A program made the translations under genes and the position numbers. Under the pieces are notes generated by a model. That model was not told where the DNA came from. It was given only the letters and a program-made list of their open reading frames with translations, and did no database searches. Below, piece by piece: positions 35,050 through 43,438 of a DNA stretch of 64,000 bases (within the stretch, counting starts at the first letter, position 1; each line of letters opens with the position of its first letter). Origin of the DNA: JAUYQR01 sp050632395 (GTDB lineage Bacteria; Pseudomonadota; Alphaproteobacteria; Rhodobacterales; Rhodobacteraceae); assembly GCF_050632395.1 (NCBI RefSeq), contig NZ_CP192600.1, positions 558,001 through 622,000 on the forward strand. The letters run 5' to 3'.

Positions 35050-35294
35050 TCGACGTGCTTTACTTTGCCTGGGTCCGCGAACGGATCGGGCTGCCGCGCG
35101 AGCGGGTTGAGACCGGGGCCGCGACGGTGGCCGATCTGGTGGCGGAACTGAGCGCGCGGGAAGAGCGGTATGCCGCGGCGTTTGCCGATACCTCGGCGTT
35201 GCGGGTGGCGCTGGATCAGGAGCTTTCCAGCTTTGACGCGCCGTTGGCGGGGGTGAGGGAAGTAGCCTTCTTCCCGCCTATGACCGGGGGCTGA
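35046..35294 (+). CDS. moaD: Molybdopterin synthase small subunit
   Basis: The start is ATG 35046, overlapping the pgsA stop, giving 82 residues. It has a ubiquitin-like β-grasp fold and ends in PPMTGG, whose terminal diglycine is adenylylated and thiocarboxylated to carry sulfur. It works with MoaE to convert cPMP to molybdopterin. FdsA, encoded elsewhere in the window, is a likely user of the cofactor. Confidence 0.94.
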   Translation: MIDVLYFAWVRERIGLPRERVETGAATVADLVAELSAREERYAAAFADTSALRVALDQELSSFDAPLAGVREVAFFPPMTGG

Positions 35295-35297
35295 GAC

Positions 35298-35738
35298 ATG
35301 AAGATCAAGGTGCAGGCGGAGCCGTTTGATCTGGGCGGCGAGGTGGCGGCGTTTTCGGCAGGAGCTGCCGGGGCGGGGGCGGTGGTCTCGTTCACCGGGC
35401 TGGTGCGCGACGAGGGCGGGCGGCTGGCGGCGATGGAGATCGAGCATTATCCGGGGATGACGGAGAAGGCGATCGGGGGGATCGTCGAGGAAGCGGTGGC
35501 GCGGTGGGCCCTGGTCGATGCCTTGGTGATCCACCGCTTCGGGCGGCTGGGGCCGGGTGAGGCGATCATGATGGTGGCGACGGCGGCGGGGCACCGGGGG
35601 GAGGCTTTTGAGGCGGCGGAGTTCCTGATGGACTATCTGAAATCGCGGGCGCCGTTCTGGAAGAAGGAGCTTGGGGCCGAAGGTTCCGAGTGGGTGGCTG
35701 CCAAGGATGCGGACGAGGCGGCCTTGAAGCGCTGGTGA
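35298..35738 (+). CDS. moaE: Molybdopterin synthase catalytic subunit
   Basis: The protein has 146 residues, starting 3 bases after moaD. Family motifs are VVSFTGLVRDEGG, EHYPGMTEKAI, IHRFGRLGPGEAIMMVA and the C-terminal KSRAPFWKKE with the active-site lysines. It is the last gene of the pgsA-moaD-moaE run. A 17-base palindrome begins one base after the stop. Confidence 0.95.
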   Translation: MKIKVQAEPFDLGGEVAAFSAGAAGAGAVVSFTGLVRDEGGRLAAMEIEHYPGMTEKAIGGIVEEAVARWALVDALVIHRFGRLGPGEAIMMVATAAGHRGEAFEAAEFLMDYLKSRAPFWKKELGAEGSEWVAAKDADEAALKRW

Positions 35739-35755
35739 TGTCCCACCGTGGGACA
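35739..35755. repeat. Palindrome immediately after moaE
   Basis: TGTCCCA-CCG-TGGGACA, perfect 7-base arms, starting one base after the moaE TGA. It has no U-run. It could be a small transcript-end hairpin or a dimer binding site. Confidence 0.5.
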
Positions 35756-35798
35756 TTGGGACGAACTTATCAGAATCAATCTGTTAGCTTTGCGCGTT

Positions 35799-35816
35799 AG
35801 GGGTTCTTTAACCCCT
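35799..35816. repeat. Hairpin spanning the stop of the P1 peptidase gene
   Basis: AGGGGTT-CTTT-AACCCCT, with the TAA of the minus-strand peptidase gene lying across the loop and arm (35808-35810). There is no T-tract on either strand, so termination is uncertain. Confidence 0.45.
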
Positions 35817-36806
35817 GCGACCGAAGCGTGCGTGGTAGGTCGGCTGCGGGTCGCCCTCGGCAGCGCGTGCCATGAACACGGCGCGGGCGATGGCGCGGGC
35901 GAGGCAGGTGGCGGCGGCGTGGCCGATCTGGAAGCTGTCGGTGGCTTCGTCTGACAGCGGGCGCGCGCCTGTGGCGGCGGCAAAGACGAGATCCCCGTCG
36001 AGGAGCGTGTGCGATGGCAGGATGGCGCGGGCCATGCCGTCATGCGCGGCGGTGGCCATGCGCTGGGCTTGGGGTTTGGTCAGGGCCGCATCGGTGGCGA
36101 CGATGGCGATGGTTGTCGCCTCGCCCCGGCGCTTGGTGGGCAGGGGGGCGTTTGCACTTGGGTAACGTGGTGCCGGGCCGAGGCCGCCGAATTCGGAGCC
36201 TTCCTCCCACGAGGCGGCCCAGAAATGCGGGCCGTCGCCCACGGTGACGGAGCCGAGCGAATTGACCGCGACCAGTGCGCCCACGGTGATGCCGGAGGGC
36301 AGGATCGCGGAGGCGGAGCCGAGGCCGCCCTTGAGGCGGTCGGTCGTCGCGCCGAAGCCTGCGCCAACGGTGCCGAGGGCGAAATCGGTGGCGGCAGCGG
36401 TGAGGGCCTGACGACCGAGGGCGTAGTAGGGGTTGCGGTCCCACGCCTTGTCGCCGCCGTTCAGCAGATCGAACAGGATCGCGGCGGGGACGATGGGGAC
36501 GCGGACCGGGCCGACGGGGAAGCCCCGGTCTTGGGCGCGCAGGGTGTCTGCCACGCCGGAGGCGGCATCGAGGCCGAAAGCGGAACCGCCGGAAAGGACG
36601 AGCGCGTCGACCTTTTGCACAAGGCGGTCGGGGGCGAGGAGGTCGGTTTCACGCGTGCCCGGCGCGCCACCCATGATGTGGACGGCGGCGGTGAAGGGGG
36701 CGTCGGCGGTAATGACAGTGCAGCCGGAGCGGAGGGCTGCGTCATGGGCATGACCGACGAGGAGGCCGGGGACATCGGTGATGAGGTTCAGGGGGCCGGG
36801 GCGCAT
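35808..36806 (-). CDS. P1 (S58) family peptidase, DmpA/L-aminopeptidase-like
   Basis: The start is ATG 36806, giving 332 residues; longer frames are noise. Family marks are LITDVPGLLVGHAHD, MGGAPGTRETDLL, LSGGSAFGLDAASGV and TTIAIVATDAALTK. In S58 enzymes the precursor self-cleaves just before a nucleophilic Ser/Thr at the last motif; here the TT of EATTIAIVATDA is the candidate site. It is predicted to be a β-aminopeptidase or D-amino-acid amidase/esterase. No signal peptide is visible. Confidence 0.9.
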   Translation of the reverse strand: MRPGPLNLITDVPGLLVGHAHDAALRSGCTVITADAPFTAAVHIMGGAPGTRETDLLAPDRLVQKVDALVLSGGSAFGLDAASGVADTLRAQDRGFPVGPVRVPIVPAAILFDLLNGGDKAWDRNPYYALGRQALTAAATDFALGTVGAGFGATTDRLKGGLGSASAILPSGITVGALVAVNSLGSVTVGDGPHFWAASWEEGSEFGGLGPAPRYPSANAPLPTKRRGEATTIAIVATDAALTKPQAQRMATAAHDGMARAILPSHTLLDGDLVFAAATGARPLSDEATDSFQIGHAAATCLARAIARAVFMARAAEGDPQPTYHARFGRRG

Positions 36807-36895
36807 GGGATGCTCCTTCTTCGCGGGATTAGGGACGGTTTGCTGCAGTTCGGCAAGGGGTGCGGTTCGTGTGCGGCGGCGGCCCCCCACCCTCT

Positions 36896-36918
36896 CCCTC
36901 CCCCACAAGGGGGGAGGG
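36896..36918. repeat. C/G-block hairpin, possible REP-type element
   Basis: CCCTCCCCC (36896-36904), ACAA loop, GGGGGGAGGG (36909-36918). It lies between the divergent P1 peptidase and SDR genes. Such C-tract/G-tract hairpins are often dispersed in alphaproteobacterial genomes; I see only one copy here. Confidence 0.5.
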
Positions 36919-36979
36919 AAGCGCTTGACTTGGGGGTGTTGGGGGATGATCCAGAGGGGTGCAAGGGCAGGGGGATGCA

Positions 36980-37681
36980 ATGCAAAAGGTTGCGGTGATC
37001 ACGGCGGGCGGGTCTGGGATGGGGGCGGCAGCGGCGCGGCGGCTGGCGGCGGACGGGTTTGCGGTGGGCATCCTGTCGTCGTCGGGCAAAGGGCAGGCGC
37101 TTGCGGAAAGTCTGGGGGGCGTTGGCGTCACGGGGTCGAACCAATCCAACGACGATGTGCAGCGGTTGGTCGATGCGGTGATGGCGAAGTTCGGGCGGAT
37201 CGACGTTTTGGTCAACAGCGCTGGCCACGGGCCGCGCGCGCCGTTGCTGGAGATTTCGGACGAGACCTGGCATCAGGGGATCGACATCTATTTCCTGTCG
37301 GCGGTGCGTCCGACGCGGGCGGTGACGCCGATCATGGAAGCCCAAGGCACCGGCGGCAGCATCATCAACATCACCACCTTTGCGACCTTCGAGCCGGACC
37401 CGATGTTCCCGACCTCGGCCGTGGCGCGGGCGGGGCTGGCGGTGTTCACCAAGCTTTTTGCCGACAAGTATGCGGCGCAAGGCATCCGGATGAACAACAT
37501 CCTGCCGGGGTTCATCGACAGCCTGCCGGAGAAGGCGGAGTTCCGGGCGCGGATTCCGATGGGGCGCTATGGCCGGGTGGACGAGATTGCCGCGACGGTC
37601 AGCTTCCTCGCCTCGGAGGGTGCCGGGTATATCACCGGGCAGAACCTGCGGGTGGATGGCGGGGTCACGCGGTCGGTGTGA
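36980..37681 (+). CDS. SDR-family protein with degenerate catalytic residues
   Basis: The start is ATG 36980, with a G-rich SD upstream, giving 233 residues. The nucleotide-binding TAGGSGMG (8-15) and VNSAG (78-82) are normal. The active site is not: aligning NITTFATFEPDPMFPTSAVARAGL to the SDR pattern puts T133 at the serine, S146 at the tyrosine and R150 at the lysine. The C-terminal YITGQNLRVDGG is typical of FabG-like SDRs. It may bind cofactor or substrate without classical reduction. It overlaps the 3' end of the convergent gene at 37665 by 17 bases. Confidence 0.85.
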   Translation: MQKVAVITAGGSGMGAAAARRLAADGFAVGILSSSGKGQALAESLGGVGVTGSNQSNDDVQRLVDAVMAKFGRIDVLVNSAGHGPRAPLLEISDETWHQGIDIYFLSAVRPTRAVTPIMEAQGTGGSIINITTFATFEPDPMFPTSAVARAGLAVFTKLFADKYAAQGIRMNNILPGFIDSLPEKAEFRARIPMGRYGRVDEIAATVSFLASEGAGYITGQNLRVDGGVTRSV

Positions 37682-38324
37682 TGCGCGGATCGGGCGTCGG
37701 ATCGGCGGGGTCGGAGTAACCCATCCCGCCGCCCATGCCGCCGCCACCCATGCCGCCACCGATTCCGCCGCCGCCGGCTGAGCCGCGCTCGGCGCCCTTG
37801 CCGCCACGGGCACCGCCGCCGGGTTGCGGGCGAGTCGGGCCTTGGGCGGGGATGGTCAGGGATTTCGGCACGGGGTCGAGGTCAAGCGCCTCGCGGATAT
37901 AGTCGCGCAGCGAGATGACGAGGTCGGCGGTGTGGATCGGGCGGCCCGCGGCCATGTCGGCGGCGGCCTGGCCTGCGAGGCGGACGTGGTCTTCGGTGCC
38001 GAGGAGGAGGATGTCGGCCAGCGCCGCCTCGACCGCGTCACGGATGCGACGGGGTCGGTCTGAGGGGGCGGCGTCCGGATCGGCAAGGTCGCGCATGTGG
38101 GCGGGGCTGACGGTCAGTTCGCCGGTGAACGAGCCGCCCAAGGTGCGGTAGGCAGCGATCAGGGTTTTCAGGCGTTCGTTGATCTGGCGGTTCATGCGCT
38201 GCTGGCGGGCTTGCAGGGTAAGCATCATCAGGACGCGGATGCCGACGCCGATCAGGGTGATGAGTGCCAGGCCGAAAACGGTGGTGAGGAAGCCCTGCCA
38301 GCTGGAAACGTCGAAGTTGCGCAT
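37665..38324 (-). CDS. Membrane-anchored protein with glycine-rich tail, function unknown
   Basis: The protein has 219 residues. One transmembrane segment (about 10-35) is followed by a coiled, basic region (QARQQRMNRQINERLKTLI), a soluble domain (AYRTLGGSFTGELTVSPAHM onward, VEAALADILLLGTEDHVRLAG), and a low-complexity tail rich in GGG/GGM. The tail is the source of overlapping GC-rich frames. I do not recognise a named domain. It overlaps the SDR gene convergently. Confidence 0.75.
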   Translation of the reverse strand: MRNFDVSSWQGFLTTVFGLALITLIGVGIRVLMMLTLQARQQRMNRQINERLKTLIAAYRTLGGSFTGELTVSPAHMRDLADPDAAPSDRPRRIRDAVEAALADILLLGTEDHVRLAGQAAADMAAGRPIHTADLVISLRDYIREALDLDPVPKSLTIPAQGPTRPQPGGGARGGKGAERGSAGGGGIGGGMGGGGMGGGMGYSDPADPTPDPRITPTA

Positions 38325-38384
38325 GTGAAAACCCCCGGTTCAGCCGAGACTGAGACCGGGGGCTTGGGAAGGCAAGAGGCGGGA

Positions 38385-38720
38385 TCAGAAGTCGAAAAGC
38401 TCGCCCAGGAAGCTTTCCTTGCGCTTTTTCTTGTAGCCGCGGCGATAGTCATCGTCGTCGTCGTCATCCCGGCGGCGCGGCTCGGCGTAGCCTTGCGGGG
38501 CATGGCGCGGCGGTTCGGGCTGGTACACGGGGGCTGCGCCGCGTGGGGCGGGCGCTGGTTGTGCGGCGGGAGCGGGCGCTGGTGCGCCAAGGGAGCGTTC
38601 GATGATCTTGTCCAGCTCGCCCCGGTCAAGCCACACGCCGCGACATTTGGGGCAATAATCGATTTCCACCCCGCCACGGTCGGCCATTACGAGGGTCTCA
38701 TTGTCTACCGGGCAGCGCAT
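38385..38720 (-). CDS. zf-TFIIB domain protein
   Basis: The protein has 111 residues, with ATG 38720 preceded by GGAGGA. The zinc ribbon MRCPVDNETLVMADRGGVEIDYCPKC is followed by the RGVWLDRGELDKII signature of TFIIB-type zinc-finger domains. The rest is a proline/alanine linker, an aspartate run (DDDDDDD), a basic stretch KKKRK and the C-terminal ESFLGELFDF. The role is unknown. Confidence 0.87.
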   Translation of the reverse strand: MRCPVDNETLVMADRGGVEIDYCPKCRGVWLDRGELDKIIERSLGAPAPAPAAQPAPAPRGAAPVYQPEPPRHAPQGYAEPRRRDDDDDDDYRRGYKKKRKESFLGELFDF

Positions 38721-38920
38721 CGCGTTCCTCCTGTCTTACGGTTGGCTGTTAGATGGGGAGCGATTGGCGCGGTGCAAGCCAAGGCCGGGGGAAATCGGCT
38801 TTTGCTTGCCAAACGGCTTGTTTTCGGGCAGGGAAGGGGTGAGCCGTGGCGATGGCGTCGCCGCAGGGGGTGTTTCCCCGTTGCTTGCAGGGGTCACCTT
38901 GCGTCCGTCCTGTACGCCGG

Positions 38921-38963
38921 GACCTTTCGGGGTTCCGCAAGGCGTATCCCCGTGACGGAGGTC
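38921..38963 (+). promoter_or_regulatory. Possible structured leader of the creatinase gene
   Basis: Nested complementary segments: GACCT (38921-38925)/AGGTC (38959-38963) and CGGGG (38928-38932)/CCCCG (38948-38952). The outer stem would bury part of the Shine-Dalgarno GGAGG (38957-38961), 8 bases before ATG 38969. The fold is by eye only. Confidence 0.3.
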
Positions 38964-38968
38964 TGACA

Positions 38969-40183
38969 ATGACACTGAACCGACCCGCGATGTACCGTTT
39001 CCACAATGGTGGGGTGAAGGACACGCTGCCGTTTGCCGATCAGGAATATCACGACCGGCTGGAAGGCCTGCGCGAGATCATGGAACTGCACGAGCTGGAC
39101 GCCGTGGTGCTGACGTCGATGCACAACGTGTCGTATTACTCGGGCTTTCTCTATTGCTCGTTCGGGCGGCCTTATGCTTGCGTGGTGACGAAAACCGAAT
39201 GCGTGACGATCTCGGCGGGGATCGATGCGGGCCAGCCTTGGCGCCGGTCGATTGCCGACAACATCACCTATACCGACTGGACGCGCGACAACATGTGGCG
39301 CGCGGTGGCTTCGGTCACCGGTGAGGGCAAGAACATCGGCTGTGAGGCTGATCACCTGACCGTCGAGCGGATGGAGAAGCTGAACAGCTTCCTGAAGCCG
39401 AAGCGGGGCATGGATATTGCGCCTGCGACGATGTTCCAGCGGATGAAGAAATCGCCAGCCGAGATCACGATGATCAAGCACGGGGCCAATGTGGCCGATG
39501 TGGGCGGCTATGCGATTCGCGAGGCGATCAAGGTTGGTGCGACCGAGCTTGAGGTATCCATTGCCGGTCGTGACGCGATGGAGCGCGAGATTGCCAAGCG
39601 TTTCCCGGATGCTGAATACCGCGACACCTGGGTCTGGTTCCAGTCGGGCATCAACACCGACGGCGCGCACAACCCGGTGACGAACCGCAAGCTGAAGCAT
39701 GGCGATATCCTGTCGCTGAACTGCTTCCCGATGATCAGCGGCTACTACACCGCGCTGGAGCGGACGCTGTTCGTGGGCGAGGTCGACCCGGCCTCGATGA
39801 AGGTCTGGCAGACCAACATCGACAGCCATGAGTTCGGCATGAAGCTGCTGCGCCCCGGTGCCTCGTGTGCCGAGATCACCATGAAGATCAACGAGTTCCT
39901 GGCCGAGCGGCAGATGCTGCAATACCGGACCTTCGGCTACGGTCACTCGTTCGGCATCCTGTCGCACTACTATGGCCGCGAGGCGGCGCTGGAACTGCGC
40001 GAGGATATCGACACGGTGCTTGAGCCTGGCATGGTGATCTCGATGGAGCCGATGCTGACCATTCCGGAAGGAATGCCCGGCGCCGGCGGCTACCGCGAGC
40101 ATGACATCTTTGTCGTGACCGAGGACGAGCCGGAAGATATCACGCATTACCCCTACGGCCCTGCGTTCAACGTGGTGGCGTAA
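38969..40183 (+). CDS. Creatinase (creatine amidinohydrolase, M24-like)
   Basis: The start is ATG 38969, giving 404 residues, against about 403 for Pseudomonas creatinase. Segments closely match that enzyme from memory: NYYSDFLYCSFGRPYA-type (here SYYSGFLYCSFGRPYA), GQPWRRS, YTDWTRDN, GINTDGAHNPVTNRK with the catalytic histidine, QYRTFGYGHSFGILSHYYGREA and GAGGYREHDI. It has the pita-bread fold but does not keep a full dinuclear metal site. It converts creatine to sarcosine and urea. No creatininase or sarcosine oxidase gene is adjacent. A good terminator follows. Confidence 0.88.
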   Translation: MTLNRPAMYRFHNGGVKDTLPFADQEYHDRLEGLREIMELHELDAVVLTSMHNVSYYSGFLYCSFGRPYACVVTKTECVTISAGIDAGQPWRRSIADNITYTDWTRDNMWRAVASVTGEGKNIGCEADHLTVERMEKLNSFLKPKRGMDIAPATMFQRMKKSPAEITMIKHGANVADVGGYAIREAIKVGATELEVSIAGRDAMEREIAKRFPDAEYRDTWVWFQSGINTDGAHNPVTNRKLKHGDILSLNCFPMISGYYTALERTLFVGEVDPASMKVWQTNIDSHEFGMKLLRPGASCAEITMKINEFLAERQMLQYRTFGYGHSFGILSHYYGREAALELREDIDTVLEPGMVISMEPMLTIPEGMPGAGGYREHDIFVVTEDEPEDITHYPYGPAFNVVA

Positions 40184-40189
40184 GACCTG

Positions 40190-40217
40190 CGCCCGCCCTT
40201 TCGGGGGCGGGCGTTTT
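40190..40217 (+). terminator. Intrinsic terminator after the creatinase gene
   Basis: CGCCCGCCC (40190-40198), 6-base loop, GGGCGGGCG (40205-40213), then TTTT. Confidence 0.85.
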
Positions 40218-40337
40218 CACTGACCGGACGAAGCGCCGATCGCAAGATTAGGTTCTTGCAATGACCTTCCTGTTTGCCGCCAATGGACTGTCGGGACACC
40301 CGACCAGAGCCAGCCATGCCGGCAGAAGGAACGCATC

Positions 40338-40673
40338 ATGCCCTACCCGGATTTCATCAACGCATTGGCCGCCATCGACGTGCCGTTTCCCGAAGACGTG
40401 GTGACCACGGCTGTCGTGCGGTCGGATGCGGCGCTGGTGGTGTTCTTTACCTTTCACAAGGCGATGACGCTGCCGATGCATGCGCATGGTGCCCAATGGG
40501 GCACGGTGGTCGAAGGCGAGATCGAGTTCACCATCGGCGGCGAGACACGGACCTACCGTCCGGGAGACAGCTATTCGATTCCTGCGGGCGTGCAGCATGG
40601 CGGGAAAATCGCTGCGGGGACGCGGGCCATCGACGTGTTCGAGGAAGCCGACCGCTATGCGATCAGGGCCTGA
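40338..40673 (+). CDS. Small cupin-domain protein
   Basis: The protein has 111 residues. The cupin motif MHAHGAQWGTVVEGEIEFTIGG carries the metal-binding histidines, and the second motif is GDSYSIPAGVQHGG. Single-domain cupin; substrate unknown. It could be a small metal-dependent isomerase or a binding protein. It stands alone, with a terminator upstream and a GlsB-type gene convergent downstream. Confidence 0.85.
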   Translation: MPYPDFINALAAIDVPFPEDVVTTAVVRSDAALVVFFTFHKAMTLPMHAHGAQWGTVVEGEIEFTIGGETRTYRPGDSYSIPAGVQHGGKIAAGTRAIDVFEEADRYAIRA

Positions 40674-40737
40674 CCATAGGGCAGGCTTTTGCGTCGCCCA
40701 TGAGGGTGTCGGGCCGGATGGCTGCCGGCCAGGCCCG

Positions 40738-40992
40738 TCAGGCGCGTTTGATCAGGCGGATCAGAAGCAGCAGAATCACCGCGCCGATGGTTGCCGAGAT
40801 GATCGCGCCAAGCATGCCGCCGCCCATGCCGAACCCTGCGCGCGGCAGAAGTAAGCCCGCGATGAAGGCGCCGACGATACCGACGACGATGTTGCCGACA
40901 AGGCCGTAGCCGTAGCCCTTGACGATCAGGCCGGCCAGCCAGCCTGCGACCGCGCCGATGATAAGAAAGACGATCAGTGCTTCGATACCCAT
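40738..40992 (-). CDS. GlsB/YeaQ/YmgE family membrane protein
   Basis: The start is ATG 40992, giving 84 residues. Three transmembrane helices with family glycine patterns: FLIIGAVAGWLAGLIVKG, GLVGNIVVGIVGAFIAGLLLP and GAIISATIGAVILLLLI. It belongs to a family linked to stress (GlsB/transglycosylase-associated) of unknown biochemistry. It is convergent with the cupin gene. Confidence 0.9.
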   Translation of the reverse strand: MGIEALIVFLIIGAVAGWLAGLIVKGYGYGLVGNIVVGIVGAFIAGLLLPRAGFGMGGGMLGAIISATIGAVILLLLIRLIKRA

Positions 40993-41218
40993 TGTGAAGC
41001 CTCCCGCTGCCCCTGATTGGAGCCACAGACCAAGATTAACACGGATTTGGCCGAACGTATCGCGCTGTGGCACAGGGCCTGAACGGAAACCGATCTGAAT
41101 CGGGGGTGTGGCCTCGGGTATTGTTAAGATTCAGGAAATTTCGATCCAACAGGGGTTGACGGAAGGACGCGAGCGTGGCGCAAGGTGAGGCAGTTGCCCC
41201 TAACCCTGAGTCTGCCCA

Positions 41219-42115
41219 GTGAACATCTCCTTTGCCCGGATCGCTGCGATCCTTGCCCTGCCATTGCTGGCCGCCTGTGCCGGCAGCCCCACGCAATCCA
41301 CATCTCAGGCTGAAGTGCCCGGATACGAAGGGGTGCAGGACGGGGAGTTCTTCATCCAGCCGGTGCCGGAGAAATACCTCTTTGAAGGCAACCGCCGCGA
41401 AGAGGTGGCCTATACCGCCGGTGACGAGCCGGGGATGATCGTGGTCGATACCTTCGCGCGCAAGCTTTACTACGTGCTGGATGGCGGGCGGGCGATCCGT
41501 TACCCGATCGCCGTTGGGCGCGAGGGGCTGTCGTTCCGGGGCGCGGGCGTGATCGGGCGCAAGTCGGAGTGGCCATCCTGGCAGCCGACAGCGAACATGG
41601 TTCGCACCCGGCCTGATTTGTACGCGGCCTATGCGGCGGGCCTGCCGGGGGGGCTTGAAAACCCATTGGGCGCGCGGGCGATGTATCTTTATCGCGGCGG
41701 GCGCGACACGATGTTCCGGATACATGGCACCATCGACAATGCGTCGATCGGGCATGCCACGAGCGCGGGCTGCATCCGGCTGTTCAATCAGGATGCGATC
41801 GACCTTTATTCCCGGGTCGACACCGGCACGCGGGTCAAGGTGCGGTCGCAGGAGGAAAGCCTTGCTGCCGAAGGCCCGATGATGGACGACGCCTATGGCC
41901 GTGTGGTGCCAGAATCGCCGCAGGCCATTGCGCAGAAGGAAAAAGATCTGAAGAAGATCGCCAAGGCCAGCGAGCGCGACGAAAAGAAGCGTCTGGCGGC
42001 CTGCAAGCGCCGGGGTCTGCCCGCGGAAGACTGCCCGCTGCCGTTGCCGGACAATCCGGTGGTGACGGCGGGAACTTCGGGGCCGTCGACGATGGCGACG
42101 TCTACAGACGGATGA
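41219..42115 (+). CDS. L,D-transpeptidase lipoprotein (YkuD domain)
   Basis: The protein has 298 residues with a GTG start. Signal peptide and lipobox: LPLLAAC, lipidated C20. The YkuD domain includes YPIAVGREG, then HGTIDNASIGHATSAGCIRLFNQDAIDLY with the catalytic histidine and cysteine. The charged C-terminal tail (EKDLKKIAKASERDEKKRL) is rich in K/E, ends PLPLPDNP and may be a linker. It is predicted to crosslink peptidoglycan or attach proteins to it in the periplasm. It overlaps the convergent cupin gene by 14 bases. Confidence 0.93.
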   Translation: MNISFARIAAILALPLLAACAGSPTQSTSQAEVPGYEGVQDGEFFIQPVPEKYLFEGNRREEVAYTAGDEPGMIVVDTFARKLYYVLDGGRAIRYPIAVGREGLSFRGAGVIGRKSEWPSWQPTANMVRTRPDLYAAYAAGLPGGLENPLGARAMYLYRGGRDTMFRIHGTIDNASIGHATSAGCIRLFNQDAIDLYSRVDTGTRVKVRSQEESLAAEGPMMDDAYGRVVPESPQAIAQKEKDLKKIAKASERDEKKRLAACKRRGLPAEDCPLPLPDNPVVTAGTSGPSTMATSTDG

Positions 42116-42443
42116 CGTAATCCTTGAGCGTGGTCTGCACCACCTCCCACGTTCCCTCATAGCCGGGGCGGATGATCATGCTGTCGCCGGCGTGAAGCTG
42201 GATGACGCTGCCATCTGCGCTGGTCAGCACGGAATAGCCGCTGATGATGCGGAAATACTCCCACTCGGAATAGCTGATGCGCCACTTGCCGGGGCTTGAT
42301 TGCCAGAGCCCGGCGTAAAGGCCATCGGTTTCCTCAAGGCTCCATGTGGTGTGGACGGGGTCGCCGAAGATCACCTTGGCCGGATCTGGGCGGGTGATTT
42401 CCGGCACGGTGCCGTCGCGGGTGACGCGCTGGATCAGGGGCAT
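42102..42443 (-). CDS. Cupin_3-type protein
   Basis: The protein has 113 residues, with ATG 42443 and a purine-rich SD (GGAG). Features are ISYSEWEYFRIISGYSVLTSADG and HAGDSMIIRPGYEGTWEVVQT, typical of the EutQ-like/Cupin_3 branch. Several of the usual metal histidines are missing, as is common there. The function is unknown. Confidence 0.85.
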   Translation of the reverse strand: MPLIQRVTRDGTVPEITRPDPAKVIFGDPVHTTWSLEETDGLYAGLWQSSPGKWRISYSEWEYFRIISGYSVLTSADGSVIQLHAGDSMIIRPGYEGTWEVVQTTLKDYVIRL

Positions 42444-42607
42444 GGGCTACTCCGTTTCGGGCAGTTGACGACGAGGCGAGCCGGGAGGTCAACCCGTTGC
42501 GGGCCGCTGCAGTGCGGCGCAAATTTGTTGCAGCGGGAAGTTGCCTGTGCCCATATGTCAGGCAAGACGAAAACTGCACAAAGCTGCCCGGCGCGGAGAT
42601 CATCAAG

Positions 42608-43438
42608 ATGAGTGCGACTGCCCCCGTCCGCCCGGTGCTGCCCCCTGACATTCGCGCCCGCAAGGGTGGTGTGCCTCTTGTGGTGCTGACGGCGTATTCG
42701 ACGCCGGTGGCGCGGCTGGTCGATGCGCATTGCGATGTGGTGCTGGTGGGGGATTCGGTGGGGATGGTGATCCACGGGTTGCCGTCGACGCTGGGCGTGA
42801 CGATGGAGATGATGATCCTGCATGGCCGGGCGGTGGTTCGGGGGGCGGCAAAGGCGATGCCGGTGATCGACATGCCGTTCGGGAGTTATGAGGAAAGCCC
42901 GGCGCAGGCGTTTCGCAACGCCAGCCGCCTGATGGCCGAAACCGGGGCGCCTTCGGTCAAGCTGGAGGGCGGGGTGCATATGGCAGAGACGATTGCCTTC
43001 CTGACCGCGCGGGGCGTGCCGGTGATGGCGCATGTGGGGCTGACGCCGCAGTCGGTGAACACGCTGGGCGGCTACAAGGTGGTGGGCCGGGCTGAGGAGG
43101 CCGACAAGGTGATGGCCGACGCCAAGGCGGTGGAAGCTGCGGGGGCGTTTTCGGTGGTGCTGGAGAAGGTGCCGGAGGGTCTGGCGGGGCGGATCACGGC
43201 GGCACTGACGATCCCGACCATTGGCATCGGTGCGGGGGCGGCGTGCGACGGGCAGGTGTTGGTGGTGGATGACATGCTGGGCCTGTTCACCGATTTCCGC
43301 CCGAAGTTCGTGAAGCGCTATGCCGAATTGGGCAAGGCTGCGGACGAGGCGATTGCGGCCTATGCGGCCGAGGTGCGGTCGGGCGCGTTTCCGGCGTCGG
43401 AGCACAGTTTCCCCGACGTGGTTGCGGTGAAGAAATGA
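42608..43438 (+). CDS. panB: 3-methyl-2-oxobutanoate hydroxymethyltransferase
   Basis: The start is ATG 42608, giving 276 residues. Family motifs are LTAYSTPVARLVDAHCDVVLVGDSVGMVIHG, GAPSVKLEGG, MAHVGLTPQSVNTLGGYKVVG and IPTIGIGAGAACDGQVLV. It adds a one-carbon unit from methylene-THF to ketoisovalerate, the first committed step to pantothenate. The stop overlaps the panC start. Confidence 0.97.
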   Translation: MSATAPVRPVLPPDIRARKGGVPLVVLTAYSTPVARLVDAHCDVVLVGDSVGMVIHGLPSTLGVTMEMMILHGRAVVRGAAKAMPVIDMPFGSYEESPAQAFRNASRLMAETGAPSVKLEGGVHMAETIAFLTARGVPVMAHVGLTPQSVNTLGGYKVVGRAEEADKVMADAKAVEAAGAFSVVLEKVPEGLAGRITAALTIPTIGIGAGAACDGQVLVVDDMLGLFTDFRPKFVKRYAELGKAADEAIAAYAAEVRSGAFPASEHSFPDVVAVKK

